Shown piece by piece: positions 33,205 to 42,942 of a DNA stretch of 64,000 bases. How positions within the stretch are numbered: position 1 is the first letter of the stretch; every line of letters begins with the position of its first letter. The translations under genes and the position numbers were made by a program. Location: assembly GCA_014695195.1 (NCBI GenBank), contig JACJNW010000006.1, positions 1 to 64,000 of the forward strand. Reading direction: 5' to 3'. The stretch comes from Cyanobacteria bacterium FACHB-DQ100. GTDB lineage: Bacteria > Cyanobacteriota > Cyanobacteriia > Leptolyngbyales > Leptolyngbyaceae. Under the pieces are notes generated by a model. It saw only the letters and a program-made list of their open reading frames with translations. It was not told the DNA's origin and searched no databases.

Positions 33205-33397
33205 CTAAGCCGTTACTCTAAGATCTAGAGAAATCTGGGAAATCTCTTTGCGTTCAAACGACGCATGGGACTTCGGTCGCTGGGAAAGGGAAACACAAGC
33301 GATTCAAACGAAAGATCGAATCGTAGTGAAGAACTAAGCCGAAGTTTCTGATCTGCTCATAGTGAGTTCTTGCGAATTCGCTATGAGCAATTTTTTT
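33205..33397 (+). ncRNA. Candidate small RNA with terminator (Yfr2-like motif)
   Basis: A TACTCT -10-like box (about 33213) is followed by about 175 bases without a gene. These contain the hairpin AGAGAAATCTGGGAAATCTCT and the single-stranded motif GGAAACA. The stretch ends in a terminator (TGCTCATAG 33354-33362 / CTATGAGCA 33381-33389 plus T-run). GGAAACA is typical of the cyanobacterial Yfr2 RNA family, but Yfr2 RNAs are usually shorter. The alternative is an mRNA tail of the regulator gene. Confidence 0.4.
33354..33397 (+). terminator. Terminator
   Basis: Inverted repeat TGCTCATAG (33354-33362) / CTATGAGCA (33381-33389), partly extendable, followed by seven T. It can end the response regulator transcript or the small RNA candidate. 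Confidence 0.8.
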
Positions 33398-33474
33398 ATG
33401 CGATCGTCTAGCCTTGTTAGCCGATTTCAGGTTCTTTCTTAATTTCTAGGGCATACAGAGAGCCGACTTGCAAC

Positions 33475-33549
33475 AAGCCAGTTTCGTAGGTTCTTGTGCA
33501 GCGTTGAGTTTTGTTTGCAACGCTGCAATCCATTGACTTTAACTGGCTT
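33475..33549. other. Nested inverted repeats, structured RNA or element
   Basis: AAGCCAGTT (33475-33483) is complementary to AACTGGCTT (33541-33549). Inside it TGCAGCGTTG (33497-33506) is perfectly complementary to CAACGCTGCA (33518-33527) with an 11-base loop. GTAG (33486) and CTAC (33564) might add a further pair. No frame or known family is seen. Confidence 0.5.
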
Positions 33550-33606
33550 TTGAAGCGTATTTGCTACGTCTTTCTGTGATCACAACCTGAACTACAACTG
33601 GGGGTT

Positions 33607-33843
33607 CTAGGGCGCGATCGAAGTCATCGTAATCCCCATTACGCCCCAAGCACGGAAAAACTGGCGGTAGAGTTCCTGTGCAGCTTCAGTGAGATCACCC
33701 TCTAGAGAAATTTCGCCGCCTTCGATGAAAGTGCCGCGATCGCTTTCAAAACACAATCGCTGCACTCCTGACTCATCCGTTTGAATAATTAATCTACCGT
33801 TTGCCAACACTTGTCCCGATCCACTCGACACCGAAAATCGCAT
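33607..33843 (-). CDS. Small hypothetical protein
   Basis: A 78-residue protein beginning MRFSVSSGSGQVLANGRLII at the ATG ending at 33843, preceded by GAGAGAAA. It is beta-rich in the first half and helical in the second (DLTEAAQELYRQFFRAWGV). It looks like a conserved cyanobacterial small protein; I do not know its role. The upstream neighbour in the same direction is the EamA transporter, 43 bases away. Confidence 0.6.
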   Translation of the reverse strand: MRFSVSSGSGQVLANGRLIIQTDESGVQRLCFESDRGTFIEGGEISLEGDLTEAAQELYRQFFRAWGVMGITMTSIAP

Positions 33844-33886
33844 CGTTTCTCTCAATCAACGCCGTTCTCATTCTACCGAGTCAGGA

Positions 33887-35047
33887 TCAAGCGGATTTTG
33901 TCGTTTTTCTCATGCGCTCAAAACTTAATGCAGTCACCCCGATCGTCACCAGCAAAATACCGAGAATCTGCACTCCTTCCAGCGTTGCTCCAATCATCAG
34001 CGCGGCTAAAAGTGCGGTCATCACCGGCCCACTAGAGGCGACGATCGATGCCTGTGCCGCTCCCATATATCGCACCCCAAAGTTATTCGCCAAGTAACCC
34101 ACCAGCGTAAACGCTCCCAAAATCAAGCCGCCTCCGAAGAAGCCCATTCTGGCATCCGGCAGCACCGAAACTCCCAGCGAGATCGGCAGCGATAAACTCA
34201 CGCTCGACAATACGAGAACCGTCAGAAATTGCACCACGCTCACAGGGATGGGATGCGCTTTCCGAAAGCCAAGCTGCATCAAAATCAGATACAGCGCGAA
34301 TGCAATCCCGGACAGCACCGCCACAATGATGCCCCCGCCAATTTTCGCGGCAATTAGTCTGGGAGCCGCCGCAAGAATCACGCCCATCAGGATCAGAACC
34401 ATGACGGCAATCCGCAGGCGCGTTGGTCGATCGTGGAACAACCACCAAGCTAAAGGAACCGTGAACAAGGGGTACATAAATAAAATCGTCACTGCCACGC
34501 TGGGCCCGATCTGAGCGATCGCAATGTAGATCAGCACTTGTGACAGAAATAAAAACGTGCCACTGGCGACGATGTGCCACAAAGGGCGACGATCGCGGCT
34601 CAAAATCAATCGCTGTAAATCTTGCCATGCAGGAGGATAAAGCCATGCTGCAATGCCCATCATTAATGGCACTACGATCAGCATCCGCATCCAGAGAATT
34701 AAGAGCGAGTTTCCGATCGTCGGTTGGATGAATCCGCCTGCCGAGAACAAACCGAGGACATTCACACGCTGCCCGATCGTAATTCGCACAATCACGTTAT
34801 GAATCGAAAGCGCAAGGGTCGAGACTAAGATTAACCAGAGTCCTAATTTTGCTTTCGATAGTTTGGGTTTGCCAACGGTTTGCAGGGACTCGCGCTGCGA
34901 TCGTAACTCCGCCACATCTTTTTGCAGTTGCGCTTTTGTGGCTTGCAAGTCTTCGATTTCCTGCAAATCCAGATTTTGCTGAGATGGAGCGAGTTTTCCA
35001 TTCAGTTGGCTTGATTGGGGGGCATGATCCAGTTGCTCTCGATCCAT
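33887..35047 (-). CDS. EamA/DMT-family transporter with coiled-coil N-terminus
   Basis: A 386-residue membrane protein with ten helices in two EamA repeats (AKLGLWLILVSTLALSIHNV starts the first; GIAFALYLILMQ the second). Such proteins export or import metabolites such as amino acids. Unusually, the first 60 residues are a hydrophilic coiled coil (LQEIEDLQATKAQLQKDVAEL), an extension not required for transport. Substrate unknown. The small 78-residue gene follows. Confidence 0.87.
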   Translation of the reverse strand: MDREQLDHAPQSSQLNGKLAPSQQNLDLQEIEDLQATKAQLQKDVAELRSQRESLQTVGKPKLSKAKLGLWLILVSTLALSIHNVIVRITIGQRVNVLGLFSAGGFIQPTIGNSLLILWMRMLIVVPLMMGIAAWLYPPAWQDLQRLILSRDRRPLWHIVASGTFLFLSQVLIYIAIAQIGPSVAVTILFMYPLFTVPLAWWLFHDRPTRLRIAVMVLILMGVILAAAPRLIAAKIGGGIIVAVLSGIAFALYLILMQLGFRKAHPIPVSVVQFLTVLVLSSVSLSLPISLGVSVLPDARMGFFGGGLILGAFTLVGYLANNFGVRYMGAAQASIVASSGPVMTALLAALMIGATLEGVQILGILLVTIGVTALSFERMRKTTKSA

Positions 35048-35242
35048 CAGACTTCACCCTTTGTTCGTCGGCAGTTGCAAACTTTTTGATTAGTGTTCCC
35101 AATGCGTCCGCATAAATCTATCTTTCCTACTTGCAAATCCCGCCCAACGAACCCTTCCTGACTGAGATTCCTTCTTTTGGAAGAGATAAAACTAATTAAC
35201 ATTTTCGATACTGGAGCGCGGTTTCCTTATGCAATCATCCTC

Positions 35243-37720
35243 ATGACAGTCGCAAATTCCGCCCCAATTTCTACACCACTAAGTCCAGACGAACTACAGA
35301 AAATAAATGCTTACTGGTGTGCTGCGAACTATCTTTCGGTTGGACAAATTTATCTTAGAGACAATCCTCTACTCAAGCAGCCCTTAAAAGTTGAACATAT
35401 CAAACCCCGTCTGCTGGGACATTGGGGAACGACACCAGGCTTGAATTTTATCTACGTCCATTTCAATCGGTTGATCCGCCGCTACGATCTGAATGTGATT
35501 TACATTGCTGGGCCTGGACATGGTGGGCCTGGGATGGTTGCGAATACTTATCTAGAAGGGACGTACACTGAGCTTTATCCGCACATCACCCAAGATGAAG
35601 CGGGATTAGACAACCTGTTTACGCAATTTTCTTATCCGGGTGGAATTCCGAGCCACGCTGCACCGGAAACTCCGGGATCAATCCATGAAGGGGGCGAGTT
35701 GGGTTACTCGATCGCTCATGCCTACGGAGCCGCGTTTGATAATCCAGATTTGTTCGTCTGCTGCGTGGTGGGTGATGGAGAGGCAGAAACCGGAGCCTTG
35801 GCGACCAGTTGGCACTCAAATAAGTTCATTAATCCAGCGCGGGATGGAGCAGTGCTACCAATCCTGCATCTCAATGGATATAAGATTGCGAATCCAACCG
35901 TTTTGGCGCGATTGAGCGATCGAGAACTAGAACATCTCTTTGTGGGTTACGGATATAAGCCTTACTTTGTGGAAGGGGATGATCCGGCAACCATGCACCA
36001 ATTGATGGCAGGAACGCTGGATAAGATTGTTCAGGAAATTCAGGGCATTCAGCGAGAGGCGAGGACTCACGGATTTAAAGAACGTCCGCAGTTTCCCATG
36101 CTGATCCTGAGAACACCGAAAGGATGGACAGGCCCCAAAATCGTTGACGGCATTCAGATCGAAAATACGTTCCGCGCTCACCAAGTTCCGCTGTCTGAAA
36201 TGGCAAGCAAGCCGGATCACCTGCGAATGCTCGAAGAATGGATGCGGAGCTACAAACCAGAAGAATTGTTTGATCAAACCGGAAGGCTGATTCCTGAATT
36301 AGCGGAACTCGCACCCAAGGGCGATCGCAGAATGGGAGCAAATCCTCACGCCAACGGTGGTGCTTTACTCAAAGCGCTCAAACTACCGGAATTCGAGAGC
36401 TTTGCGGTTCCGGTTGAATCTCCGGGGCAAGTCGAAACCGAGTCTACGCGGGTATTGGGTAAATATCTACGCGATGTGATGCGGCTCAACGAGGACACTC
36501 AAAATTTCCGCGTGATGTCCCCGGATGAGAACAATTCCAACCGCTTAAACGCGGTTTTAGAAGCTACCGATCGCATTTTCACAGGCGAAATTCTTCCAGG
36601 CGACGATCACATCTCACTCGATGGGCGCGTGATGGAAGTGCTGAGTGAACACCTTTGTCAAGGCTGGCTAGAGGGCTATTTGCTTACCGGACGGCATGGA
36701 TTCTTCTCTTGTTATGAAGCTTTTATCCACATTGTTGATTCAATGTTCAATCAACACGCTAAATGGTTAGAAGCCTGTCGTCACATTCCCTGGAGACGAC
36801 CGATCGCATCGCTCAACTATCTATTGACCTCTCATGTTTGGCGACAAGACCATAACGGATTCACGCACCAAGATCCCGGCTTCATTGATGTGGTGCTGAA
36901 CAAAAAACCGAGTGTAACTCGTGTATATTTGCCACCGGATGCAAACACTTTGTTATCTGTTGCAGATCACTGTTTGCGGAGCCGTCACTATGTTAATGTG
37001 ATCATTGCTGGAAAGCAGCCCCAATTGCAGTGGCTGGATATGAACAGTGCCATTAATCATTGCACCGCAGGGATTGGAATCTGGGACTGGGCAAGCAACG
37101 ATCGAGGATCTGAACCAGATGTCGTAATGGCTTGTGCAGGGGATGTTCCCACTTTAGAAACGTTGGCTGCTGTTGATTTTCTGCGGCATTACTTCCCGGA
37201 TCTGAAAATTCGCGTCGTCAATGTGGTGGACTTGATGACGCTACAACCGCAATCAGAACATCCACATGGATTGTCCGATCGTGACTTTGACTCAATCTTC
37301 ACGACCAATAAGCCTGTAATCTTCGCGTTTCATGGCTATCCGTGGCTAATTCACCGTCTCACTTACCGCCGCACCAATCACCCTAATCTGCATGTGCGCG
37401 GTTACAAGGAAGAAGGCACAACGACAACTCCGTTTGATATGGTTGTGCTGAATGATTTGGATCGCTTTCATCTGGTGCAGGATGTGATCGATCGAGTTCC
37501 GAAGTTGCTCACTGTTGGCGCATATGTCAAACAAATCGCACGGGATAAACTAACGGAACACAATCGCTACATCGTGCAGCACGGGAAAGATATGCCGGAA
37601 GTAGAGGATTGGAAATGGCAATACTATAGCGGCAACAATGCTGGGAAAACTGTGATTTCTCAGACTGAAACCGGTTCAACGACTCAGGGAGACGACGACA
37701 CAACGAAAGCAGGACACTAA
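35243..37720 (+). CDS. xfp: Phosphoketolase (xylulose-5-P/fructose-6-P)
   Basis: An 825-residue thiamine-diphosphate enzyme that splits xylulose 5-phosphate (or fructose 6-phosphate) to acetyl phosphate plus glyceraldehyde 3-phosphate (or erythrose 4-phosphate). ATG 35243 gives [14 protein letters not shown]. Evidence: [18 protein letters not shown], the cofactor motif [23 protein letters not shown] and TPKGWTGP. In cyanobacteria it feeds acetyl-CoA supply, especially in the dark or in high CO2. No acetate kinase or phosphotransacetylase is adjacent. Confidence 0.96.
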   Translation: MTVANSAPISTPLSPDELQKINAYWCAANYLSVGQIYLRDNPLLKQPLKVEHIKPRLLGHWGTTPGLNFIYVHFNRLIRRYDLNVIYIAGPGHGGPGMVANTYLEGTYTELYPHITQDEAGLDNLFTQFSYPGGIPSHAAPETPGSIHEGGELGYSIAHAYGAAFDNPDLFVCCVVGDGEAETGALATSWHSNKFINPARDGAVLPILHLNGYKIANPTVLARLSDRELEHLFVGYGYKPYFVEGDDPATMHQLMAGTLDKIVQEIQGIQREARTHGFKERPQFPMLILRTPKGWTGPKIVDGIQIENTFRAHQVPLSEMASKPDHLRMLEEWMRSYKPEELFDQTGRLIPELAELAPKGDRRMGANPHANGGALLKALKLPEFESFAVPVESPGQVETESTRVLGKYLRDVMRLNEDTQNFRVMSPDENNSNRLNAVLEATDRIFTGEILPGDDHISLDGRVMEVLSEHLCQGWLEGYLLTGRHGFFSCYEAFIHIVDSMFNQHAKWLEACRHIPWRRPIASLNYLLTSHVWRQDHNGFTHQDPGFIDVVLNKKPSVTRVYLPPDANTLLSVADHCLRSRHYVNVIIAGKQPQLQWLDMNSAINHCTAGIGIWDWASNDRGSEPDVVMACAGDVPTLETLAAVDFLRHYFPDLKIRVVNVVDLMTLQPQSEHPHGLSDRDFDSIFTTNKPVIFAFHGYPWLIHRLTYRRTNHPNLHVRGYKEEGTTTTPFDMVVLNDLDRFHLVQDVIDRVPKLLTVGAYVKQIARDKLTEHNRYIVQHGKDMPEVEDWKWQYYSGNNAGKTVISQTETGSTTQGDDDTTKAGH

Positions 37721-37730
37721 GGATAAACAC

Positions 37731-37767
37731 AGGGATCTCCGTTTCTTTCAAGCAGTCGGAGATCCCT
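37731..37767 (+). other. Stem-loop after xfp
   Basis: AGGGATCTCCG (37731-37741) and CGGAGATCCCT (37757-37767) form a perfect 11-bp stem with a 15-base loop. There is no T-run, so it may stabilise the mRNA 3' end rather than terminate. Confidence 0.5.
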
Positions 37768-38018
37768 AACTGCGTGTAAAAAACTTATCTCTAAATTCTT
37801 AAACTTAAGCACGACCTAACTATTTTTCAGCAAGTTTGCTCGATGCTCTGCTTGCGATCGCAAAGTCAACTGAGATATCTTAAAGAATATTCATACTTTC
37901 TCTTAATCTAAAGATCATCTTTATCACTTAGGATAGAGGTGCTTTTCACGTTTATGCGTTCCTTTACTCCGAAATCTTGTCTGCGTCTTCTCGGAAGTTT
38001 CACCCCGGCAGAGCGATC

Positions 38019-39575
38019 ATGGAGCAGCACTGTACTATTTTGATTGTCGATCGCTCCCCCGACGATCGACAAGCCTACGAGCGGTATTTATCTCAGAGCG
38101 ATGAGATCAATTACCAAGTTCTTCAGGCTGATTCTAGCTGCTCTGCGCTGAAAATTTTGCAGCACACAATTCCTCAAGTAATCTTATTCAACTCAGAGCT
38201 TGCTGACCTGACAGAGTTTGAACAATACGAGGCAGTCTTGCCGATCGTAGTGATTGTTTCTTCAACTGCAATTGCCTACGAGTTTCTGCAAGCAGGCGCA
38301 AAAGACTATATTCTCGATCGCAGTCTTACGCCGGAAGTGCTACGACATACGCTACAAAGCGCCATCCTGCGTCACCGAACTGCATTCGACAACGAGCAGC
38401 ACCTAAGACAACAACTGCACTACAGCCAAATCGCGCTAAAACAAAGGGAAGATCGCCTACGCTTAGCGCTCGAATCGGCACAAATGGGGGCTTGGGAATG
38501 GGATTTAGTGACGGATCGGTTGTCCTGGTCGCCGAATTATATCGAGCTAGTTGGACTTGACTCCAATAACTGCCCGACCATGCTTCAAGACTGGGAAACG
38601 ATGGTTCATCCTAGCGATCGTGCCGCAGCACAAGCAAGGTTGTCTCATGCCTTGCAGTCTGCAACAGAACTACAGAATGAATATCGCATCATCAAGCCAA
38701 CTGGAGAAATTCGCTGGTTAAGCTGCAAAGGACAAATTTACCGGAACGAACAAGGTAAACCTGTGCGAATGCTAGGAATTACACAAGATATCACGCAGAT
38801 AAAGCATCAAGAGTTACATCGTTCTCAATTGTTAACGCTGGAAAAAGCAGCGCGGGTCAAAGCAGAAACCGCAAACCAAGATAAAGATGAATTTCTTGCG
38901 ATCGTGACGCACGAACTGAAAACCCCGCTCAACGCAATCTTAGGTTGGGCGAAAATTCTCCGTACCCGCAGGCTCGATCCCGATTCAATTGAGCGTGCTT
39001 TAGAAACGATCGAGCGCAACGCCGAAGTTCAATCTCAACTGATCGAAGATCTGCTGGATATGTCTCGAATGGTGCATGGGCGACTGACGCTCAAACTCAT
39101 GGCGGTTAGTTTATATAGTGTAATTTCAGCAGCAATTGAGGGTGTGAGGCTTGCAGCAGAAGCAAAGCAGCTTTACATTGACTTTAATGCAGTGGATCTC
39201 GATGCAACAATTTCTGGCGATCCCAAACGTTTGCAGCAAATCGTGCTGAATCTGCTGACCAACTCGATTAAGTTCACGCCTGAAGGTGGAAATATCACCG
39301 TGCAACTGACTAGCAATCAATCCACGGCTCAAATCAAAGTGATTGATACTGGAATCGGGATTCACTCGGAGTTTCTGCCTTATGTATTTGATCGTTTTCG
39401 TCAGGATGCAGCCAATGCAGCTTCTGAGAAAGGATTAGGTTTGGGCTTAGCGATCGTGCGTCAACTGGTGGAACTGCACCAAGGATCAGTCACGGTAGAA
39501 AGTGCAGGTGAGAATCAAGGAACAACGTTTACCGTTTGCTTTCCGCTATGTCAGTCAATAGCAGCGATCAAGTAA
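38019..39575 (+). CDS. PAS sensor histidine kinase with pseudo-receiver domain
   Basis: A 518-residue soluble kinase. Residues 1-125 form a receiver-like domain with the acidic pair in VDRSPDD, but the position of the phosphoaccepting Asp holds Asn58 (ILFNSEL). So it is a pseudo-receiver. A PAS/PAC domain follows (about 140-275, GAWEWDLVTDRLSWSPNY), then the dimerisation domain with THELKTPLN and an ATPase domain with NLLTNSIKFT, DTGIGI and GLGLGLAIVR. There is no membrane segment. Start: ATG 38019, beginning MEQHCTILIVD. The partner regulator is not adjacent. Confidence 0.9.
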   Translation: MEQHCTILIVDRSPDDRQAYERYLSQSDEINYQVLQADSSCSALKILQHTIPQVILFNSELADLTEFEQYEAVLPIVVIVSSTAIAYEFLQAGAKDYILDRSLTPEVLRHTLQSAILRHRTAFDNEQHLRQQLHYSQIALKQREDRLRLALESAQMGAWEWDLVTDRLSWSPNYIELVGLDSNNCPTMLQDWETMVHPSDRAAAQARLSHALQSATELQNEYRIIKPTGEIRWLSCKGQIYRNEQGKPVRMLGITQDITQIKHQELHRSQLLTLEKAARVKAETANQDKDEFLAIVTHELKTPLNAILGWAKILRTRRLDPDSIERALETIERNAEVQSQLIEDLLDMSRMVHGRLTLKLMAVSLYSVISAAIEGVRLAAEAKQLYIDFNAVDLDATISGDPKRLQQIVLNLLTNSIKFTPEGGNITVQLTSNQSTAQIKVIDTGIGIHSEFLPYVFDRFRQDAANAASEKGLGLGLAIVRQLVELHQGSVTVESAGENQGTTFTVCFPLCQSIAAIK

Positions 39576-39659
39576 GTGCTACTCCTAAACTCATCCAGTG
39601 CTTTAACGATAATAAAATAATGTTGCGGACTTCTTTGCTCTAAAGCTTGCTCTAAAGCT

Positions 39660-39914
39660 ATGGATAATTTGCTGGCATCTGTCGATTCACAAACTGTGTT
39701 AGTTATCTCAGCGATCGTTGTAGCATTTCTACTGCTCCGACTCCTATTAAGAATTTTAAGCGGGGCTGGAGGATTACTCCTAACAATCATTGCGATCGTT
39801 CTTGGGTTGCAGTATTTGTTTGGAATTAGTCCCGCTCAGTTGTGGCAGGAAATGCTTCACTTGCCGCAAGAGTTGCTCCGCTTGGTCGAGAGTGTTCAAC
39901 TACCAGGAAGCTGA
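39660..39914 (+). CDS. Small membrane protein (84 aa)
   Basis: Two hydrophobic stretches (TVLVISAIVVAFLLLRLLLRIL and GGLLLTIIAIVLGLQYLFG) followed by a helical tail. No family is recognised. ATG at 39660; no strong ribosome binding site. The reading frame and hydrophobic composition support a real gene. Confidence 0.55.
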   Translation: MDNLLASVDSQTVLVISAIVVAFLLLRLLLRILSGAGGLLLTIIAIVLGLQYLFGISPAQLWQEMLHLPQELLRLVESVQLPGS

Positions 39915-40145
39915 ATATTATCAATAACTAACCACTTTCAATGAACTTGCACTGCAATGGGCTTGTACTGCAATCCGCTAATCGCTCCTGGAACCGGATA
40001 TTGCAGACAACAATTTTTAGAGTTCCACACAACTATTCGGGCTAAGTTCTGTGGTAGCGCTTCAGGAAATTGTATGTCACATCTTGTAGAGCCTCTTCGT
40101 ATCAAGCTGCAAAAGTCCAATTACATCATCCATCGGTGATCTCTA

Positions 40146-40337
40146 ATGCTTACTCGACTGTTGTCGCTGCTCGATGGTGGGCAGAAACAATCCTGGTTAA
40201 AGCTGCTGAAGTCAGACTTAGAAACGATCGCGGTTCTGTTTCTCTTGGCGCTTGGTTTCGCCACCGTAGTCGCTGTTTTTACTCCAGAACCATCTATTAA
40301 CCTAGATGCTACGCGATCTGAGCAAGTTGATTCTTAG
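40146..40337 (+). CDS. Possible small membrane protein (63 aa)
   Basis: One hydrophobic helix (ETIAVLFLLALGFATVVAVF) between a polar N-terminus and a polar tail. It ends five bases from the convergent Crp-type gene. No ribosome binding site is clear. It resembles other short cyanobacterial single-pass proteins but has no recognised homologue. Confidence 0.45.
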   Translation: MLTRLLSLLDGGQKQSWLKLLKSDLETIAVLFLLALGFATVVAVFTPEPSINLDATRSEQVDS

Positions 40338-40341
40338 TGCT

Positions 40342-40929
40342 TTAAATCTCATAGTGCCAAGTTGCTTCCGGTTGTAGTAATGTCACCTGATTGGGTAGTC
40401 GTTGAACAATACCTTGTTGCTCGAATTGTTTAAGGACACGAGTAATCGTGACGCGAGTTGTTCCTAACATTTCTGCTAGGTCTTGATGGGTCAGGCGCAA
40501 CTCAATCAGATGACCGTGTTGCACTTCGCGCCCAAATTTCTTTGATAGCCAAGTGAGCAGCTTTAATAGCATTTCTTCAACTCGACGATGGCTGCGAATC
40601 AGCATAAACTCTTCAGCCTGTTGGACTCGCGCTAAAAGAAAAGCAGGATCAGGACACCACTCATTGGGAGAAAGGGGTGTTACCTCTACTTCGGTTAAAC
40701 ACTCGATTTGATAGGGGTCGATCGCGCAGAGCAATTTCCCCACAACATCACCTGCTCCACACAATCCCAGGGTGATTGTTGAGCCATCTTCTAGCCAACT
40801 GAGTGTTCGGACGACTCCCGATTTAATTCGCCAAAGCGCCACTGGTTGAAGCGGAATAATCGATCGCCGCTTAAACGTTCGCGTTGCAGATTGGGATCGC
40901 GAAACGACAGACGGAAGAATGGACTGCAT
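40342..40929 (-). CDS. Crp/Fnr family transcription regulator
   Basis: A 195-residue regulator with an N-terminal cyclic-nucleotide-binding-like fold (ALWRIKSGVVRTLSWLEDGSTITLGLCGAGDVVG). The C-terminal helix-turn-helix is LTHQDLAEMLGTTRVTITRVLKQFEQQG. Start is ATG ending at 40929, with GAGG about eight bases upstream. The effector-pocket residues of true cAMP receptors (FGE and RTAS) are not obvious, so cAMP binding is doubtful. It is not NtcA. It lies divergent from a 373-base intergenic region. Confidence 0.9.
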   Translation of the reverse strand: MQSILPSVVSRSQSATRTFKRRSIIPLQPVALWRIKSGVVRTLSWLEDGSTITLGLCGAGDVVGKLLCAIDPYQIECLTEVEVTPLSPNEWCPDPAFLLARVQQAEEFMLIRSHRRVEEMLLKLLTWLSKKFGREVQHGHLIELRLTHQDLAEMLGTTRVTITRVLKQFEQQGIVQRLPNQVTLLQPEATWHYEI

Positions 40930-41302
40930 GAGCAAACCTCGTAATTTAACGGAAGTTCTGCATCGCTAAATAAAGCGGTCTACAGAGATGGCTTCAATTA
41001 AAATACAATAATCCGATTGATTTACCGTATTTAATACGCTTGATAGTAGCACGATCGAACTTTTTGTAAACCGACTCGTTACGTTATCCGCTTGGAATTC
41101 CCGCATTTTCAAATCGACGAGTAGTTGGCGGTTTAATCAGCATTGCGTTGTTTGTCAGTTTGCTTTATCTTTGTTTGACGCTTGGTGAAAAGCTACTGGC
41201 TGCGCTGGAGGGCATTAGATTTGGGGCGCTGCATCGCCGCTTCGGATTTTTTAGTTTGGCGATCGCAGTTCAATAAATTTGTTCAAATAACCGAGGAGCG
41301 TT
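40930..41302. other. Intergenic region with possible gene remnant
   Basis: It contains A/T-rich upstream DNA of the Crp-type gene. It also has an open stretch (41070-41276, plus) with no ATG that encodes a hydrophobic segment (GGLISIALFVSLLYLCL) and a basic end, which could be the last part of a decayed membrane protein. I cannot assign it. Confidence 0.3.
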
Positions 41303-42331
41303 GTGTTAGCTGCATTACTCTACGGACAGGAAGATCTGCGATTAGAAACGGTAGAAGATCCCACGCCCGCAGCCGGAGAAGTCGTGATCAAGGTCGGAGC
41401 CGCGACAACTTGCGGCACAGATTTGAAAGTCTGGCGACGCGGCGGACACGCCAAAATGCTGAACTTGCCGACGTTGTTTGGACACGAAGCCGCTGGAGAA
41501 ATTGTTGCGATCGGCAACTCTGTAACAAACTGGAAAATTGGCGATCGCGTCGTTGCCAACAATTCCGCGCCTTGCCTGACCTGTTTTTTCTGCAACCGCC
41601 AAGAATTCTCACTCTGTACCGATCTCAGCTTCAACAACGGTACATTCGCCCAGTATTTGAAAATTCCAAGCGCGATCGTTCAACGCAATCTTTTATCCAT
41701 TCCCGATCATCTTCCAGATGCGATCGCCGCGATGACAGAACCTCTAGCTTGTGTGCTGCATGGCGTTTCGAGATCAAACTATAAATCCGGCGATCGCGTT
41801 GTTTTACTGGGTGATGGTGCGATCGGCTTAATGTTCGTTGCGGCTATGGCTTCAAACACAGAATTTTATGTGTTTGGAGGCAACCAGCAACGATTAGAAA
41901 TTGCGAAAAAATTCGGTGCGGTAGAAGCCTTTAACTACCGGCAAATTCCGGATTTGCCGCAATTGGTAAAAGAACTAACAGACGGATGGGGCGCAGATAT
42001 TGTAATCGAAGCCACCGGAATTCCGAGCGTCTGGGAAACCGCGATCGCCTGCGCTCGTCCGGGCGCGACCGTCAACCTATTCGGAGGCTGTCCACGTGAT
42101 ACAACAATTTCCGTCAATACTGACCAACTCCACTACAATGAACTGACGCTCAAAGGAGTGTTTCATAACACGCCGGAGTTTGTCTGCTCAGCGCTCGATC
42201 TGCTTGCAAGTGAAACAATTCCGTTTGAGCTATTGATCAGCGATCGCCAACCCTTGCAAAACCTAGAGCAAGTCTTTCAGGACATGAAACAACGAAAAGT
42301 AATCAAAGTTGCAATTGAGCCAAACGGGTGA
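41303..42331 (+). CDS. Zinc-dependent MDR alcohol/polyol dehydrogenase
   Basis: A 342-residue medium-chain dehydrogenase. The catalytic zinc site uses Cys in TTCGTDLK and the His-Glu of GHEAAGEI. The structural zinc cysteines follow in CLTCFFCNRQEFSLC. The nucleotide-binding fold starts at VVLLGDGAIGLM. It resembles sorbitol or threonine dehydrogenases; substrate not fixed. Start GTG at 41303. Its stop region overlaps the extension of the next frame, and the 192-residue secreted gene follows at 42364. Confidence 0.9.
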   Translation: MLAALLYGQEDLRLETVEDPTPAAGEVVIKVGAATTCGTDLKVWRRGGHAKMLNLPTLFGHEAAGEIVAIGNSVTNWKIGDRVVANNSAPCLTCFFCNRQEFSLCTDLSFNNGTFAQYLKIPSAIVQRNLLSIPDHLPDAIAAMTEPLACVLHGVSRSNYKSGDRVVLLGDGAIGLMFVAAMASNTEFYVFGGNQQRLEIAKKFGAVEAFNYRQIPDLPQLVKELTDGWGADIVIEATGIPSVWETAIACARPGATVNLFGGCPRDTTISVNTDQLHYNELTLKGVFHNTPEFVCSALDLLASETIPFELLISDRQPLQNLEQVFQDMKQRKVIKVAIEPNG

Positions 42332-42363
42332 ATCATAAGCCTGTCTTGTTTGGAGTAGGAGCA

Positions 42364-42942
42364 ATGAAAAAGATTGGCTTAATCATGGGTGGACTGATGC
42401 TGATGGCGACCCCGGCACAAGCGATCCCCGGACAAACGATCGACGAAGCTGCTGTGTGGATGCAGTCGAATTCCACCATTCGCCCCAGTCAAAACGAAAA
42501 GTTTTTAGTTCGCCGCGTCAATACCGCCGCACAACAGCTAACATTTGATGCGTCGTTGTATCCACCTGGTAAAATAACTCGATTTGCACCCGGAGGGCGA
42601 ATTATTCGCAGTGAGACGCTGTCGCTATTCGATATGCGAAACGGCGTGACTTTGAATCGGCTCCGGGACTCGGTGCGATTGATTTACGGATTGGAGATTG
42701 CTCAAGATTTTGCGGCAAGCACGATCGTCAAATCTTACCCAACCGAGGCACGCATCCAAGAAGCAGTGACTCAGCAAAATTCCCAAATCGCGGCGCTGCA
42801 AGGAGAGTTAAGACAGGGAGAACGCTTTGCCTACTGGCTTGAGATTGCTCAAACCGAGAACGGCAGAGCCTACTCAGGACAATTGACGGTGTTTCTGCTG
42901 GATGATCTAGAAAAATTGCGATCGGAGTTAACAAATCGATGA
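42364..42942 (+). CDS. Secreted protein of unknown function
   Basis: A 192-residue protein with a signal peptide (MKKIGLIMGGLMLMATPAQA). GGAGTAGGAG precedes the ATG at 42364. The mature part is a soluble alpha-beta chain without recognised motifs. Its TGA overlaps the ATG of ftsW (42939), so it is coupled to ftsW. Cyanobacterial ftsW genes often have such a neighbour, but I do not know its function. Confidence 0.7.
   Translation: MKKIGLIMGGLMLMATPAQAIPGQTIDEAAVWMQSNSTIRPSQNEKFLVRRVNTAAQQLTFDASLYPPGKITRFAPGGRIIRSETLSLFDMRNGVTLNRLRDSVRLIYGLEIAQDFAASTIVKSYPTEARIQEAVTQQNSQIAALQGELRQGERFAYWLEIAQTENGRAYSGQLTVFLLDDLEKLRSELTNR

Noticed and set aside
34083-34646. 187-codon minus-strand frame inside the EamA transporter
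   Set aside because: It overlaps the transporter in another frame and has no domain pattern, while the transporter frame shows ten helices.
41182-41784. 200-codon plus-strand frame rich in Arg and Ser
   Set aside because: It overlaps the MDR dehydrogenase in another frame and has no ribosome binding site; the dehydrogenase motifs are clear.
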